A stretch of 64,000 nucleotides of DNA, from contig NZ_CP166840.1 in the NCBI RefSeq assembly GCF_041346925.1, positions 3,719,001-3,783,000 on the forward strand. Direction: 5' to 3'. This document shows positions 36,576-47,077 of the stretch, one piece after another. Positions within the stretch are counted from its first letter, which is position 1. Each line of letters begins with the position of its first letter. A program made the translations under genes and the position numbers. Below the pieces are notes generated by a model. The model saw only the letters and a program-made list of their open reading frames with translations, did not search any database and had not been told where the DNA came from. Source of the DNA: Agaribacterium sp. ZY112 (GTDB lineage: Bacteria > Pseudomonadota > Gammaproteobacteria > Pseudomonadales > Cellvibrionaceae).

Positions 36576-36644
36576 GTGAACGCGCAAAACCTTGCAGCCT
36601 GAACAGGCTAATACGAAGCTTATGTTTTGCACAAAACGGTTCAC
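36576..36644 (-). ncRNA. Structured leader RNA candidate in the leuA 5' region
   Basis: Three nested stems can be drawn by eye. GTGAAC (36576-36581) pairs with GTTCAC (36639-36644). GCGCAAAAC (36582-36590) pairs with GTTTTGCAC (36624-36632), the single mismatch becoming a G-U pair in minus-strand RNA. An inner hairpin AGCCT-GAAC-AGGCT fills 36596-36609. A further stem (36509-36514 with 36543-36548) encloses much of the leader peptide. No Rfam family is claimed. Confidence 0.45.
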
Positions 36645-36717
36645 GAAAATGCTCGACAACTCAATTTATTTAAGAATTGCACTTAGTTTAAGGCCGAGCA
36701 CAAAGAACATCAAGATT

Positions 36718-36746
36718 CATCCTAACAAATAGACTTTATTAGGATG
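36718..36746. repeat. 8-bp inverted repeat between leuA leader and nadA
   Basis: CATCCTAA (36718-36725) and TTAGGATG (36739-36746) are separated by 13 bases. There is no T-run on either strand, so it is not a typical terminator. It may be an operator near the leuA promoter or the end of the nadA transcript. Confidence 0.5.
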
Positions 36747-36873
36747 AAAAAACAACAAAAACCAAATTAAAGCCGATGACTAGAAATATTTATCCTAATC
36801 TGTAGGGTTTTATTATAAAAACACCCCACCCAAGTACTCGCCCCATAACAACGCTTTAAGAGAGCCTTACATT

Positions 36874-37926
36874 TTAGGCCTTAAAATCAAGCATACGCTG
36901 TAAAGGCAATAAGGCTTTTTTAGCCAACTTAGGCTCAACGTGAATCTCGTTATTGGAGCTTTCAAATACCTTGGCTAGATTTTCAAGCTCATTCATTGCC
37001 ATCCACGGGCAATTAGCACAACTGCGACAACTTGCGCCACTGCCTCCGGTAGGTGCAATAATAAGCTCTTTATCAGGGCAGGCCTGCTGCATTTTGTAGA
37101 AAATACCCTGATCAGTCGCGACAATAAATTGAGGGTGAGGCAGTTTGCTTGTCGCAGCAATAAGCTGAGAGGTGGAACCCACCGAATCCGCGAGTTCAAC
37201 CACAGATTCCGGCGATTCCGGATGAACCAAAATCGCAGCTTCAGGGTATTGCGCTTTAAGCTCCAACAGCCCCTGAGCCTTAAACTCTTCATGCACAATA
37301 CAAGCGCCATCCCAGAGCAGTACATCTGCGCCGGTCTGCTTTGCGACATAGGAACCAAGATGCTTGTCGGGAGCCCAGAGGATTTTCTCCCCCTTTTTAT
37401 CAAGGTAATCCACCACTTTAAGGGCAATACTGGAGGTCACCACCCAGTCTGCACGGGCCTTTACCGCAGCCGAAGTATTTGCGTAAACCACAACGGTTCT
37501 ATCTGAGTGCTCATCACAGAAATCAGAGAACTCTTGTTCGGGGCAGCCAAGATCCAAAGAGCAAGTTGCCTCTAAGGTGGGCATAAGCACACGTTTTTCC
37601 GGGGAAAGAATCTTAGAGGTCTCCCCCATAAACTTAACACCAGCAACTATTAAGGTCTGCGCTTCATGGTCGTGACCAAAACGAGCCATCTCTAAAGAGT
37701 CAGCAACACAACCGCCACTTTCTTCGGCCAAAGCCTGAATTTCAGGATCACAATAATAATGCGCAACCAGTACAGCGTTCTCTCGCTTAAGCATCGCCTT
37801 GATCTCTGACTTTAAAGCCTCGGCATTCGCTGGACGCTCATGCTTCTGCTCTAAAGCCTCATCCAACAAGGTTTTTACTTGATTGCGAAGTTCTTCAGAA
37901 ATACTGGCGGTTTCAGTCATGGTCAT
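36874..37926 (-). CDS. nadA: Quinolinate synthase A
   Basis: Makes quinolinate from iminoaspartate and dihydroxyacetone phosphate in NAD synthesis, using a 4Fe-4S cluster. About 350 residues. The cluster cysteines can be recognised in [10 protein letters not shown], in the central GACIVHEEF region and in the C-terminal [13 protein letters not shown], where CxxCxxC is seen. [20 protein letters not shown] is the N-terminal family signature. Several Met codons crowd the start (37953, 37926, 37920). 37926 avoids the terminator hairpin and is preferred. Confidence 0.95.
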   Translation of the reverse strand: MTMTETASISEELRNQVKTLLDEALEQKHERPANAEALKSEIKAMLKRENAVLVAHYYCDPEIQALAEESGGCVADSLEMARFGHDHEAQTLIVAGVKFMGETSKILSPEKRVLMPTLEATCSLDLGCPEQEFSDFCDEHSDRTVVVYANTSAAVKARADWVVTSSIALKVVDYLDKKGEKILWAPDKHLGSYVAKQTGADVLLWDGACIVHEEFKAQGLLELKAQYPEAAILVHPESPESVVELADSVGSTSQLIAATSKLPHPQFIVATDQGIFYKMQQACPDKELIIAPTGGSGASCRSCANCPWMAMNELENLAKVFESSNNEIHVEPKLAKKALLPLQRMLDFKA

Positions 37927-37965
37927 TGTGATCTTAGCTAAAAAGGCGGGCATTATAGCGGAAAC

Positions 37966-37996
37966 AAAAAAGGCCGCCCATAAGGCAGCCTTTTTT
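37966..37996 (-). terminator. Terminator after the tRNA-Lys genes
   Basis: A 13-bp stem (AAAAAAGGCCGCC, 37966-37978, and GGCAGCCTTTTTT, 37984-37996) with a five-base loop. The one mismatch on the plus strand is a G-U pair in minus-strand RNA, and the stem ends in T6. It separates the tRNA transcript from nadA. Confidence 0.88.
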
Positions 37997-38001
37997 AATA
38001 A

Positions 38002-38077
38002 TGGTGGGTCGTGCTGGATTCGAACCAGCGACCAATTGGTTAAAAGCCAACTGCTCTACCAACTGAGCTAACGACCC
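38002..38077 (-). tRNA. tRNA-Lys (anticodon TTT), copy 1
   Basis: A 76-nt tRNA including an encoded CCA end. On the minus strand it begins GGGTCGTTAGCTCAGTTGGT, has anticodon TTT in the loop CTTTTAA, a T-loop GGTTCGAATCC and acceptor stem GGGTCGT/ACGACCC. Only two bases of the anticodon arm differ from the E. coli tRNA-Lys pattern. It is identical to the second copy 59 bp upstream. Confidence 0.97.
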
Positions 38078-38136
38078 AAAGCGCTTTAACCTCTTGCTTA
38101 AGTGAGGCCCAATAAACCGAGGCTTATTAAGGAAAG

Positions 38137-38212
38137 TGGTGGGTCGTGCTGGATTCGAACCAGCGACCAATTGGTTAAAAGCCAACTGCTCTACCAACTG
38201 AGCTAACGACCC
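38137..38212 (-). tRNA. tRNA-Lys (anticodon TTT), copy 2
   Basis: Identical over all 76 nt to the copy at 38002-38077, again with CCA encoded. It is first in the minus-strand transcript and follows queC by about 100 bp, as in Pseudomonas-type genomes where tRNA-Lys genes close the tol-que block. Confidence 0.97.
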
Positions 38213-38310
38213 TAAATTCTTTGTTTGAGGCTAGGCCCCAAAGAGGCGCATATAGTAATGATTTGATTTAAAAACTCAAGGCCTTTATTTACTTTTTTAT
38301 GACGTTTTTT

Positions 38311-39000
38311 TTAAGCTGTACAATAACGCGTCGGATCGGCTACTCCTGCCACAGCGAAGCCCTCAGCTCGGAGGTGGCAACTATCGCATTTACCGCAAGC
38401 CTCGCCTTGATCCGTCGCCTGATAACAGCTCACTGTTAAGCTGTAATCAACACCGAGTGCCAAGCCCTGTTTTACTATCTCTGCTTTAGAAAGGTTCAGC
38501 AAGGGCGCCTTAAGCTCTATTGGCTGCCCTTCTACCCCAGCCTTCGTTGCTAGTGCAGCCATTTTTGCATAGGCCTCAAGATACTCAGGGCGGCAATCTG
38601 GGTAACCGCTGTAATCGACGGCATTAACCCCAATATAAATCGCATCAGCGCCCAAGACCTCTGCCCAGCCAAGGGCAATAGATAAAAAGACGGTATTTCT
38701 TGCGGGCACATAAGTAACGGGAATACCGCTGTTTTTATCATCGTGATCGGGTACATCAATAGCAGCATCCGTTAACGCTGAGCCGCCAATAGCCCTAAGA
38801 TCTAGACTAACGACCTTATGCTCAACCACATTCATCGACGCAGACACTCGCTCGGCAGCGATCAGCTCTGACTGATGGCGCTGACCATAATCAAAACTCA
38901 AACTGAAACACTCATAACCATCGCGCTGAGCCATAGCAATCACCGTAGTGGAATCTAAACCACCTGAACTCAGAACCACAGCCCGCTTAAGACTACTCAT
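38311..39000 (-). CDS. queC: 7-cyano-7-deazaguanine synthase
   Basis: ATP-dependent conversion of 7-carboxy-7-deazaguanine to preQ0 on the route to queuosine in tRNA. The 229-residue enzyme has the PP-loop SSGGLDSTT (11-19) and the zinc site [17 protein letters not shown] near residue 195. It lies one base after queE, with which it works in sequence. QueD and QueF are not in the window. Confidence 0.96.
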   Translation of the reverse strand: MSSLKRAVVLSSGGLDSTTVIAMAQRDGYECFSLSFDYGQRHQSELIAAERVSASMNVVEHKVVSLDLRAIGGSALTDAAIDVPDHDDKNSGIPVTYVPARNTVFLSIALGWAEVLGADAIYIGVNAVDYSGYPDCRPEYLEAYAKMAALATKAGVEGQPIELKAPLLNLSKAEIVKQGLALGVDYSLTVSCYQATDQGEACGKCDSCHLRAEGFAVAGVADPTRYCTA

Positions 39001-39001
39001 A

Positions 39002-39652
39002 TCAAACTCCAGGCTTATCGCCCCACAACAATTTGTGTAACTGCAATTGAAAACGCAGATTTAACTTACTGTCGATAACCCACTGGGCTAGATCAGCGGG
39101 GTCGACCTGCTCAAAGCTAGGTGAAACCCAAACGGCGGCAACTTGCTCACATAGGTCGAGCTCACGAACCTTAAGCTCACACCAGTCAAAGTCCAGCTTA
39201 CTGCATATAACAAACTTCAGCTGATCATGCTTACCAAGCCTATCGATGTTAGACCACATGTTGCGCTGCAACTCACCGGAGTCTGGTGTTTTAAGATCCA
39301 TAACGATACTGACACGAGAATCAACCGCTTTGACATCCATCGCCCCACTTGTCTCGAGCGACACCTCATAACCCAGATCACACAGCTCTTTCAACAAGGT
39401 CAAACAGCCGGGCTGAGCCAAAGGCTCCCCTCCTGTAACACACACTTGCCGAGCACCGTTTTGCTCAACTTGGGCGAGAATGTCATCAAAACTAAGGCGT
39501 TCGCCACCATGAAAGGCATAGGCTGAATCACAGTAATGACAACGCAAAGGGCAACCTGTTAGGCGTACGAAGGTCGTCGGCAAGCCCGCTGCCAGTGCTT
39601 CGCCTTGCAGCGATAAGAAGATTTCAGTAATACGCAGATTGCGTTCAGACAT
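39002..39652 (-). CDS. queE: 7-carboxy-7-deazaguanine synthase
   Basis: A radical-SAM enzyme that contracts the ring of 6-carboxy-tetrahydropterin to 7-carboxy-7-deazaguanine. The 216-residue protein has the CxxxCxxC cluster as [13 protein letters not shown] (33-45), an N-terminal [11 protein letters not shown] signature and CVTGGEPL for SAM binding. It follows cpoB in the tol-pal transcript direction after 99 bp and directly precedes queC. Confidence 0.95.
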   Translation of the reverse strand: MSERNLRITEIFLSLQGEALAAGLPTTFVRLTGCPLRCHYCDSAYAFHGGERLSFDDILAQVEQNGARQVCVTGGEPLAQPGCLTLLKELCDLGYEVSLETSGAMDVKAVDSRVSIVMDLKTPDSGELQRNMWSNIDRLGKHDQLKFVICSKLDFDWCELKVRELDLCEQVAAVWVSPSFEQVDPADLAQWVIDSKLNLRFQLQLHKLLWGDKPGV

Positions 39653-39751
39653 GGCTTGCTCGTCGCTTACTCATTGAAAAAAGCGCGATTCTAACGGCAA
39701 ACGCGAAAAAGCGCGAGAAAGCTAACTGCAATCTCGCGCCACTGAAGATGT

Positions 39752-40546
39752 TTAGAAGTTCTTTCGCAAATAGCTTTGAGCCAATTTTGCAGCACTGCTA
39801 TTACTAGCCGCAACCTCATCCAACAAAGGCTTAGCCTGATCTGCTTGCCCCTGCTGAAAGTAAACGGTCGCTAACTTATACTTAGCATCATTGGCCTTAG
39901 AATGCTCTGGAAATTCAGCCAATAAACGCTCAAACCACTGCTGAGACTCAGGCAACTCTGCTTTAGCAAGCTGCACTTCTCCCAACCAGTACATGGCATT
40001 ACCAGCAAAACGCCCCTTAGGGTAAAGCGCTAAGTGCTCTTGCAAACGCTCAACACCTGCATCGTAGTTTTTATCGACCAAGATGAGCTTGGTGGCACTT
40101 TTGTAATGTGCCATTTCACTCGCTGCATCGGCATTCGTTGCCGCTTGAGCACTAGCTGCGTCAGGCGACGTAGTCGAGCTACGCGTAGTTGATGCAGTAC
40201 TAGAAGAAGCTGTAGCTGCTGCCGCACCAGTACCCAGTGCTGCAATACGGCGATCCAAATCAACGTAATCATCTAAGCGCTGCTGCTTAAGCTGCTTAAT
40301 TAGGTGAGACTGCTCTTCAACCTGACCACGCAACTCCAACATTTCCTGCTGCAAAACCTGAATTTGATAAAACAGTTCGGCAACATTATTTGCTGGCTGA
40401 ATATCAGCAGGTACATTCGAAGCTTCTTGCTCACCCTGCTCAACAGTTGATTCAGTAATCGGCCTATCAACAATTTCAACCTGAGCTGAAACGAAAGAAG
40501 CCGCAGACCAAAGGGCTGCGGCTACTAACGACTTACTCGTCATCAT
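39752..40546 (-). CDS. cpoB: Cell division coordinator CpoB (YbgF)
   Basis: A periplasmic TolA-binding protein that links outer-membrane constriction with peptidoglycan synthesis. The 264 residues have a signal peptide (about 1-22, ending SFVSAQ), an N-terminal coiled coil at about 55-105 (trimerisation region), a Ser/Thr/Ala linker and three C-terminal TPR units at about 150-262 (AMYWLGEVQLAKAELPES, AKYKLATVYFQQGQ). It is the last gene of the tol-pal operon. Confidence 0.93.
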   Translation of the reverse strand: MMTSKSLVAAALWSAASFVSAQVEIVDRPITESTVEQGEQEASNVPADIQPANNVAELFYQIQVLQQEMLELRGQVEEQSHLIKQLKQQRLDDYVDLDRRIAALGTGAAAATASSSTASTTRSSTTSPDAASAQAATNADAASEMAHYKSATKLILVDKNYDAGVERLQEHLALYPKGRFAGNAMYWLGEVQLAKAELPESQQWFERLLAEFPEHSKANDAKYKLATVYFQQGQADQAKPLLDEVAASNSSAAKLAQSYLRKNF

Positions 40547-40558
40547 AGAACTAAGTAA

Positions 40559-41068
40559 TTACTTAAGCTCTACGCGACGATTTGCCGCCCATGATGCTTC
40601 GCTGCTACCAGCTTGAGCAGGACGCTCTTCGCCATAGCTAACTGTCTCAAGATCAGAGGCTGCAACACCGTTTAATACTAAGAAATCACGAACAGCATTG
40701 GCACGACGCTCACCTAGCGCCATGTTGTACTCACGGCTACCACGCTCATCTGCATGGCCCTCTAAACGAACACTGCTACCGTATTTTTTCAAGCACTCAG
40801 CTTGAACCAATAGGGCTGCACGGCTTTCAGCACGCAACAAGCTTTGGTCAAAATCAAAGTAGAAAACGCCGTCAGCATTTGCACACTTTTCTTTCTCAGC
40901 AGCTTCAGCAGCGGCAGCTTGAGCGGCGGCAGCTTCGGCAGCTTTTGCAGCATCAGCGTCAGCAGCGGCTTTTGCAGCAGCGTCTTCAGCTTCTTGGGTT
41001 GAGGCACAAGCCGATACTAGAGCAGCAAGAGAAGCCGCTGTCACAACGTTCTTAATTGATTTAAGCAT
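40559..41068 (-). CDS. pal: Peptidoglycan-associated lipoprotein Pal
   Basis: An outer-membrane lipoprotein that binds peptidoglycan and TolB. The lipobox LVSAC places the acylated cysteine at residue 21. An unusually alanine-rich, probably helical spacer of about 40 residues ([19 protein letters not shown]) precedes the OmpA-like domain (about 68-169), which has the [19 protein letters not shown] signature with the diaminopimelate-binding Asp and Arg. The spacer is longer than in E. coli Pal. Confidence 0.96.
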   Translation of the reverse strand: MLKSIKNVVTAASLAALVSACASTQEAEDAAAKAAADADAAKAAEAAAAQAAAAEAAEKEKCANADGVFYFDFDQSLLRAESRAALLVQAECLKKYGSSVRLEGHADERGSREYNMALGERRANAVRDFLVLNGVAASDLETVSYGEERPAQAGSSEASWAANRRVELK

Positions 41069-41148
41069 TTAGAAAAACTCCCGATTTTTAACTTAAGCAA
41101 GTCGAAACTTTTGTTGAAACCACTTGAAACTATGTAATTATTTTAAAC

Positions 41149-42441
41149 CTAAGGTTTAGTTGGAAATGGCGACCACGCAGGTTCCCTCACATCCCCTTTT
41201 TTAGATGGCAGCCTAAACTTCAGACCGGCATCCATGGATACTGCTGCCAGTATCCCCTTTTTATTGTGCTGAGTCGCATACAAGAGCATGGCTCCGTTTG
41301 GAGCTATCGTAGGCGACTCATCCAACCATGTTTCGGTCAGTACTCGCATAGTGCCGCTTGCGATATCTTGCCATGCGATGTGAAAGACGCCGTTTTCACG
41401 GTGTACCATCACGATACTGCGCCCATCGGGGCTCACCCTTCCACGCGCATTGTAATCACCATCGAAGGTTAAGCGTTCTACGCGGCCGCTGGCAAGCCCT
41501 ATTTGATATATTTGGGGACTTCCCCCCCTATTTGAGGTAAATATCAGCGATTTTCCACTTGGAGCCCAATTTGGCTCCGTATCAATAGCACGGCTGTGTG
41601 TCACTCTTGTTAATTTTTTAGAGGCCAGCTCCAAAGTATAAAGCTCAGGATTTCCGTCTTTAGAAAGCACAAAAGCTAAGGACTGACCATCTGGAGACCA
41701 AGCCGGAGCCCCGTTTAAGCCTTTAAAATTGGTTAGCTGTTCGCGCTTACCGGTGATTAGATTGTGACGAAAAATAGCAGGGCGTGAGGTTTCAAAGCTA
41801 ACGTAAGCTATCTGCGTCATATCAGGCGACCACGCAGGGCTCATCAAAGGCTCGGAAGAACTAAAAAGAATACTATCGCGAGCCCCATCAATATCGGCCC
41901 TCATTAAACGATAACGATCTGGAGCATCCACCCCCATATCTTCTACATAAATCATCTTGGTAGAAAAAATACCACGAATGTTAGTAATGGCCTCATAGAC
42001 ATGATCACTGACCTCATGCGCCATATCCCGCACTTGAGCAGGTGTGCCACTGACACTCTTTGCAAACACCTGCTTTTGAGTCAGCACATCAAACAGCTGA
42101 TAGTTCAAGGTGTACTGCTCGGCATCTTTATAAACATTGCCAATCACCAAATAAGCCGCACCTAATAAGCGCCAATCTCTAAAATAGATATCATCCAGCT
42201 TATTGGGGAAGGCCAGCATATCGGCTGTGGGAATAGAATGGAAAAAACCACTGCTACGCAAATCATTACTAACGATATTGTGAATACTCTCACCTGCTGC
42301 AGGCTTTAAGCCGCCCATAGGCACAACTGCAATCGGCATTGGATCATCCATACCTTGAGTAATTTCAATGGTGATTTGTGCAAAGACTTGCTGGCTAACC
42401 AACAATGCCAATGCGGCGAACAATGTGTATAAGCTCTTCAC
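41149..42441 (-). CDS. tolB: Tol-Pal system protein TolB
   Basis: A periplasmic beta-propeller that links Pal and TolA. The 430 residues start with a signal peptide (about 1-21, ending QQVFAQ). The N-terminal domain ([15 protein letters not shown]) and a six-bladed C-terminal propeller with repeated P-x-W-SPDG strands ([27 protein letters not shown]) follow. Its start overlaps the tolA stop by four bases (ATGA). Confidence 0.96.
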   Translation of the reverse strand: MKSLYTLFAALALLVSQQVFAQITIEITQGMDDPMPIAVVPMGGLKPAAGESIHNIVSNDLRSSGFFHSIPTADMLAFPNKLDDIYFRDWRLLGAAYLVIGNVYKDAEQYTLNYQLFDVLTQKQVFAKSVSGTPAQVRDMAHEVSDHVYEAITNIRGIFSTKMIYVEDMGVDAPDRYRLMRADIDGARDSILFSSSEPLMSPAWSPDMTQIAYVSFETSRPAIFRHNLITGKREQLTNFKGLNGAPAWSPDGQSLAFVLSKDGNPELYTLELASKKLTRVTHSRAIDTEPNWAPSGKSLIFTSNRGGSPQIYQIGLASGRVERLTFDGDYNARGRVSPDGRSIVMVHRENGVFHIAWQDIASGTMRVLTETWLDESPTIAPNGAMLLYATQHNKKGILAAVSMDAGLKFRLPSKKGDVREPAWSPFPTKP

Positions 42442-43163
42442 TGTCTTAAGTCCTGAGGGGTAAATACTAAACGTAGCTCTCGATAATATTTTTCAAATAC
42501 GGCGGGCGACATCGTTTTAATTTCGGGAAACTGCTCAGCTTTAATCACGGCCTGCTCGGCAGAGCGATCAAAGGCTGCGTTGCCACTGGAGTCTTCAACC
42601 GACACAGAAACCACACGCCCCGTGGGCACTAACTGTATCAACAACTCACAGCGCATGCCGTTACGAGCAGAAGGCGGGCGACTCCAATTTTGCTCAATTC
42701 GCTGACTAATCGCATCAATATAACTCTGAGCCTCACTCTCCAGCTCTTGCTCTGCCACGGCCTGCTCTTCGTCTTTTAAGGCTTGCTCTAACTCGAGCAT
42801 GCGCTGTTGCTGCTCGCGTTTTCGCTGCTCTTCACGCTTGCGCTTTTCTTGCTCCAAGCGTTCTTGTTTTTCTTTCTTAAGGTCTTTTTTGGGTGTGGCT
42901 TTAGGCGCAGGTTTCGCCTTGGCCTTCTTTGGCGCCGGTGGTTTCTTGCGTTTGGTTAGATCTATCTTTTTATTTTGCTTTTTCTTTTTAAGTTTTTTCG
43001 TCTCTTGCTTAAGCTTGACAAGCTTAGCTTCGATATAACGAGGAGGCTTAATGCGCTTAGGCTCATTACTACCCTGCCAAGCAAACATAGCCACAGCAAA
43101 TACCAGTAGGTGCACGAGCAAGCTAATCAAAAACGGCTTAGATAATAAAATCGACCTGCTCAT
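42438..43163 (-). CDS. tolA: Tol-Pal system protein TolA
   Basis: An inner-membrane protein that spans the periplasm to contact Pal and TolB. The 241 residues have one membrane helix at about 9-27, a long helical domain of Lys, Glu, Gln and Pro (about 50-150, for example [13 protein letters not shown]) and a C-terminal globular domain with [20 protein letters not shown]. The domain order is complete, although the helical part is shorter than in E. coli. Confidence 0.93.
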   Translation of the reverse strand: MSRSILLSKPFLISLLVHLLVFAVAMFAWQGSNEPKRIKPPRYIEAKLVKLKQETKKLKKKKQNKKIDLTKRKKPPAPKKAKAKPAPKATPKKDLKKEKQERLEQEKRKREEQRKREQQQRMLELEQALKDEEQAVAEQELESEAQSYIDAISQRIEQNWSRPPSARNGMRCELLIQLVPTGRVVSVSVEDSSGNAAFDRSAEQAVIKAEQFPEIKTMSPAVFEKYYRELRLVFTPQDLRQ

Positions 43164-43231
43164 TTATGCGACGGCCATTGATACGTTAAGGCGCCCAGAT
43201 CTAACACCCATGTTACTAACAACTAGCACCA

Positions 43232-43651
43232 CTATGGCTCCGTCACCAAACCAACGGAGCTTGCACCAGCGTTTTGTAAGTCCGTCATCAAAGCCACCAC
43301 TTTGCCATATTCCACCTTTTGATCCCCCCACACCAAAATAGGAGTATCGGGTTTATTACGTAGCACTTTGGCCACTGTTTGAGTGATCTCTTTAAGTGGT
43401 TTGGCTTGCTTCTGCTCACGACCAGTATTTAAAAACAAGGTTCCATCGGGTTTGATCGAAACGATTAACGGCTCGGCCTCTTTTTTATCCAAAGGCTTAG
43501 ATGGCGCTTGAGGCAACTCAACTTTAACGCCCTGCATCAATAAAGGCGCTGTCACCATAAAAATAATTAACAAAACCAGCATAACGTCGATGTAAGGCAC
43601 GACATTAATTTCAGCCATAGGCTTATGTTTTTTCTTAGCCGCCATGCTCAA
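43232..43651 (-). CDS. tolR: Tol-Pal system protein TolR
   Basis: A membrane protein of the proton channel TolQR that energises TolA. The 139 residues begin with a cytoplasmic segment and the membrane helix at about 18-38, holding the proton-path aspartate in PYIDVMLVLLIIFMVTAP. The periplasmic ExbD-like domain follows. It starts three bases after the tolQ stop. Confidence 0.95.
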   Translation of the reverse strand: MSMAAKKKHKPMAEINVVPYIDVMLVLLIIFMVTAPLLMQGVKVELPQAPSKPLDKKEAEPLIVSIKPDGTLFLNTGREQKQAKPLKEITQTVAKVLRNKPDTPILVWGDQKVEYGKVVALMTDLQNAGASSVGLVTEP

Positions 43652-43654
43652 ACC

Positions 43655-44332
43655 TTATTTACTGTGCACTTGACGATGCAAGATAGCCGAAAACTCTTCC
43701 GAGAAAGTCTGATAAGCCCCAACCATTGTGTCAGCGTTTGCCGCAAAGCGGTTATAAGCCAAAACGGCAGGAATAGCCGCAAACAAACCCATCGCTGTTG
43801 CAACTAGGGCCTCGGAGATACCAGGGGCCACCGTCGCCAAAGTTGCTTGATGCTGAGAGGCCAAGCCTCTAAATGAATTCATAATGCCCCAGACCGTACC
43901 AAATAGACCGATATAAGGGCTTACAGAGGCAACACTCGCTAAAAACGGCAAGTTGTTTTCCAGCTTTTCTTCCTCTCGGCTCAGGGCAACACGCATGGCT
44001 CGCTGAGTCCCCTCCATAATCGCGTCCGCATCTGTACTGCCCTGCTGGCGCAAGCGAGAAAACTCTTTAAAACCGGCCCGAAAAATCGCTTCGGCTCCGT
44101 CGATACGATCATTTCCATTGCCAGCTCTATATAATTGAGTCAGATCTAAACCCGACCAGAAGTGCGTCTCAAATGCTCGAAACACGGCTTTAGCACGACG
44201 CTGATAGGCTCCTTGCTGCACAATAATCGCCCAGCTTAATACTGAGGCCATCAACAGAATAAACATGACCAACTGTACAAGCACACTGGCGCCGCTGATA
44301 AGGTGCCAGATAGATAAAGGGTCTTGACTCAT
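43655..44332 (-). CDS. tolQ: Tol-Pal system protein TolQ
   Basis: A three-helix inner-membrane protein that forms the proton channel with TolR. The 225 residues show helices at about 15-40, 135-160 and 170-195, with the conserved LATVAPGISEALVATAMGLFAAIPAVLAYN block. It lies four bases after ybgC, the first gene of the tol-pal operon proper. Confidence 0.96.
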   Translation of the reverse strand: MSQDPLSIWHLISGASVLVQLVMFILLMASVLSWAIIVQQGAYQRRAKAVFRAFETHFWSGLDLTQLYRAGNGNDRIDGAEAIFRAGFKEFSRLRQQGSTDADAIMEGTQRAMRVALSREEEKLENNLPFLASVASVSPYIGLFGTVWGIMNSFRGLASQHQATLATVAPGISEALVATAMGLFAAIPAVLAYNRFAANADTMVGAYQTFSEEFSAILHRQVHSK

Positions 44333-44336
44333 TAAA

Positions 44337-44768
44337 CTAGAACTCCGTTAGATCTTTTAATGCCCGCCAAACATCAACAGGAAAAGGCGATGGTTTAAAT
44401 GTGCTGCGCTTCACACACACAACTTTAACAGCACCTTTGGCGAGTAACTCAACAAGACTGCCAGATTCGTTATCTCGTGTCACTTGCTGTTCAAACACGA
44501 CAAAGCTTCGACCTAGCTTAACTGGGACAGCGCTCACATTCAGCAGATCATCCAAGCGAGCACTGCATTTGTAATCAACTGAGGCCGAGCTGATCACCAA
44601 ACAAAGCTCATCAGTCAGCAAGGCAGGTTTATCAACACCAATAGAGCGAAATAACTCGGTTCGCGCCCGCTCCATAAATTTTAAATAATTTACGTAATAA
44701 ACCACACCACCGGCATCCGTATCTTCAATGTAGACACGCATGGGGCTAGAAAATTCCTTTACTTGCAT
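44337..44768 (-). CDS. ybgC: Acyl-CoA thioesterase YbgC
   Basis: A hot-dog-fold thioesterase of 143 residues, acting on short acyl-CoA or acyl-ACP. The signature YIEDTDAGGVVYYVNYLKFM (about 13-32) holds the catalytic aspartate. The family usually heads the tol-pal operon and may link phospholipid metabolism to the envelope. ATG 44768 lies two bases after the ruvB stop, so ruvCAB and tol may form one transcript. Confidence 0.94.
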   Translation of the reverse strand: MQVKEFSSPMRVYIEDTDAGGVVYYVNYLKFMERARTELFRSIGVDKPALLTDELCLVISSASVDYKCSARLDDLLNVSAVPVKLGRSFVVFEQQVTRDNESGSLVELLAKGAVKVVCVKRSTFKPSPFPVDVWRALKDLTEF

Positions 44769-44770
44769 AA

Positions 44771-45805
44771 CTACAATCCGGGAAGGTCTTGCTGCTGAAT
44801 GGTTTTCGGTGGGGTGATTGAAAAGTGTTTATAACACAGGTCTGTGGCCATACGACCTCGAGGCGTCCTCATGATAAAACCTTGCTGAATTAAATAAGGT
44901 TCAAGTACATCTTCAATCGTGTCTCTCTCCTCACTAATTGCTGCAGCTAAACTATCTACACCAACGGGACCACCAGCAAACTTTTCTATAATAGCAAGCA
45001 ACAAACGCCTATCCATGTGATCAAAACCAAAGCTATCAACATTGAGCATATTCAGTGCTTTATCGGCCACATTCATTCCAATAACACCATCGGCTTTGAC
45101 TTCTGCATAGTCGCGAACCCTGCGTAACAAACGATTGGCAATACGTGGCGTACCCCGTGAGCGCTTAGCCACCTCTTGAGCGCCCGCCTCGTCAATTTCA
45201 ACCCCGCTGAGCCTTGATGAACGACTTACAATTTGACTAAGATCGGCCTGATTATAAAACTCCAAACGCTGTACGATTCCAAAGCGGTCGCGTAACGGGG
45301 ATGTCAGCAACCCCGCTCGAGTAGTGGCGCCAACCAAAGTAAAAGGCGGCAAGTCGAGTTTAATAGATCGCGCTGCAGGCCCTTCTCCAATCATAATATC
45401 GAGCTGAAAATCCTCCATCGCCGGATACAGCACCTCTTCTACCACGGGGCTTAAACGGTGAATCTCATCAATAAAAATAACATCACCCGCCTCGAGGTTG
45501 GTCAACATTGCCGCTAAATCGCCGGCCTTTTCTAATACCGGCCCCGATGTGCACTTAAGATCAACCCCCATCTCTGTTGCGATGATATTGGCAAGTGTGG
45601 TTTTACCTAAGCCAGGGGGACCAAAAATCAAGGTGTGATCCAGAGCCTCTTCGCGCTTGCGAGCCGCCTCAATAAAGATCTCCATTTGTTCTTTAACTGC
45701 AGGCTGACCAATGTAGTCGGCCAGTGTCTTAGGCCTTACCGCCCTATCCAGCTGCTCCTCTCTGGGTAGGCTCGTGGCGCCAATTAAACGATCTTCTTCA
45801 ATCAT
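44771..45805 (-). CDS. ruvB: Holliday junction helicase RuvB
   Basis: The AAA+ motor of RuvAB branch migration. The 344 residues carry Walker [12 protein letters not shown], Walker [10 protein letters not shown], sensor I VGATTRAG and the arginine finger region SPLRDRFG. The C-terminal winged helix (about 260-335) contains the [19 protein letters not shown]-binding part. It is the third gene of ruvC-ruvA-ruvB. Confidence 0.98.
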   Translation of the reverse strand: MIEEDRLIGATSLPREEQLDRAVRPKTLADYIGQPAVKEQMEIFIEAARKREEALDHTLIFGPPGLGKTTLANIIATEMGVDLKCTSGPVLEKAGDLAAMLTNLEAGDVIFIDEIHRLSPVVEEVLYPAMEDFQLDIMIGEGPAARSIKLDLPPFTLVGATTRAGLLTSPLRDRFGIVQRLEFYNQADLSQIVSRSSRLSGVEIDEAGAQEVAKRSRGTPRIANRLLRRVRDYAEVKADGVIGMNVADKALNMLNVDSFGFDHMDRRLLLAIIEKFAGGPVGVDSLAAAISEERDTIEDVLEPYLIQQGFIMRTPRGRMATDLCYKHFSITPPKTIQQQDLPGL

Positions 45806-45827
45806 GATGTTTTCTTAGGTTTTTTTA

Positions 45828-46433
45828 TTAGCCAGGAAGCATGGATTTAAGCGCTAAACGAATCAAGGTTTCTGCATCCGCACCCTCTTGCACATTCGCC
45901 TTGGATACGGCTTTACTAGCCTCAACAGGCTTATAGCCCAAGGCGACCAAGGCGCTTTCAGCCTCACTAACGGCAAGATTAGTGTTTATTTGGGGTTGCT
46001 CGGTTGTCGTGAGTTCAGCTCCCTGATACGACCAATCTTTAAGCTTATCGCGCATTTCAATAATTAAGCGCTCAGCGGTTTTCTTACCTACCCCAGGTAT
46101 TTTAACCAAGCTCGCCACTTGGTCTTCCATCACACAGCGCACAAATTCACTGTTTTCCATGGCCATAATCGCAAGTGCCATTTTCGGCCCAACGCCATTT
46201 ACCTTGATTAACAAGCGAAAAAGCTCTCGGTCTTCCTTAGTGAGAAAAGCGTAAAGCTGCTGGTTGGTTTCACTGACAGCAAAATGCGTTTGCAAGACCA
46301 CTTCTGCCCCAAGTTCAGGCAAAGAGAAAAACGTGGTCATTGGCGCAAGCAGTTCATAGCCCACGCCCGCCACATCAACTAAAAGTAAAGGCGCTTGTTT
46401 TTCTAACAAAACGCCACGAATACGGCCAATCAT
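45828..46433 (-). CDS. ruvA: Holliday junction-binding protein RuvA
   Basis: A tetrameric protein that binds four-way junctions and loads RuvB. The 201 residues have an OB-fold ([20 protein letters not shown]), two helix-hairpin-helix motifs ([17 protein letters not shown] and [16 protein letters not shown]) and a C-terminal RuvB-contact domain (about 150-201). Its ATG overlaps the ruvC stop by four bases (ATGA). Confidence 0.97.
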   Translation of the reverse strand: MIGRIRGVLLEKQAPLLLVDVAGVGYELLAPMTTFFSLPELGAEVVLQTHFAVSETNQQLYAFLTKEDRELFRLLIKVNGVGPKMALAIMAMENSEFVRCVMEDQVASLVKIPGVGKKTAERLIIEMRDKLKDWSYQGAELTTTEQPQINTNLAVSEAESALVALGYKPVEASKAVSKANVQEGADAETLIRLALKSMLPG

Positions 46434-46954
46434 GTTGAAAGTCTTCCTCGTCGATAACGTACTTGAGGTGATATTTGAGCACTCAAACGCTCACTATTGA
46501 TATGACATAAAGCCACTGCCAAGGCATCCGCAGCGTCTTCTTGCGGTGTTGCCGAGAGTTTTAACAAGCTCGTCACCATGTGTTGCACTTGCGTTTTGTC
46601 GGCCGCCCCCGTACCCACAATACTTTGCTTTACTTTGCGAGCCTCATACTCACTTACCGCTAAACCACGGCACGAAGCCGCTACAATTGCCGCCCCCCGC
46701 GCCTGCCCAAGTTTAAGCGCCGAGCGAGCATTTTTTGCCATAAATACATCTTCCACAGCGCATTGCTCAGGACGATATTTATCGATGACTTCCAGCAGGT
46801 TGGCATAGATATAGTGCAGGCGTTCAGGCAAACTAAGTTCGGTAGGAATACGAATAACACCACTAGCAACATAAACTGGCTTTGCGGCACTTGAATCGAC
46901 CAAGCCAAAACCCGTTTTTCGGGACCCGGGGTCTACCCCCAAAACTAGCGACAT
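46430..46954 (-). CDS. ruvC: Crossover junction endodeoxyribonuclease RuvC
   Basis: Resolves Holliday junctions by paired nicks. From ATG 46954 it has 174 residues, the usual length. The first metal-binding aspartate is in [13 protein letters not shown] (7), with Glu in [11 protein letters not shown] and the Asp pair in [14 protein letters not shown] longer frame to 47044 exists, but [13 protein letters not shown] is the canonical start. No LexA box is visible upstream. The gene is divergent from the first LPS glycosyltransferase. Confidence 0.97.
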   Translation of the reverse strand: MSLVLGVDPGSRKTGFGLVDSSAAKPVYVASGVIRIPTELSLPERLHYIYANLLEVIDKYRPEQCAVEDVFMAKNARSALKLGQARGAAIVAASCRGLAVSEYEARKVKQSIVGTGAADKTQVQHMVTSLLKLSATPQEDAADALAVALCHINSERLSAQISPQVRYRRGRLST

Positions 46955-47077
46955 AGTGGATAAATACTCAGTGGTTTGATGCAAAGTGTTCCAGCTCTTG
47001 GGCGGCACGTCAAGCTCAACGGTTTTGGATGCCGCATTTCTCAAGTAGAATGCGGCAAAATTTCAGAGCACGCTTTT

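Noticed and set aside
37934..38197. An 87-codon minus-strand frame with a repeated [15 protein letters not shown] segment
   Set aside because: It is the translation of the two tRNA-Lys genes; the repeated peptide is a well-known artefact of reading tRNA sequence as protein.
46955..47077. LexA-type SOS box ahead of ruvC
   Set aside because: No CTGT-N8-ACAG pattern was found in this interval.
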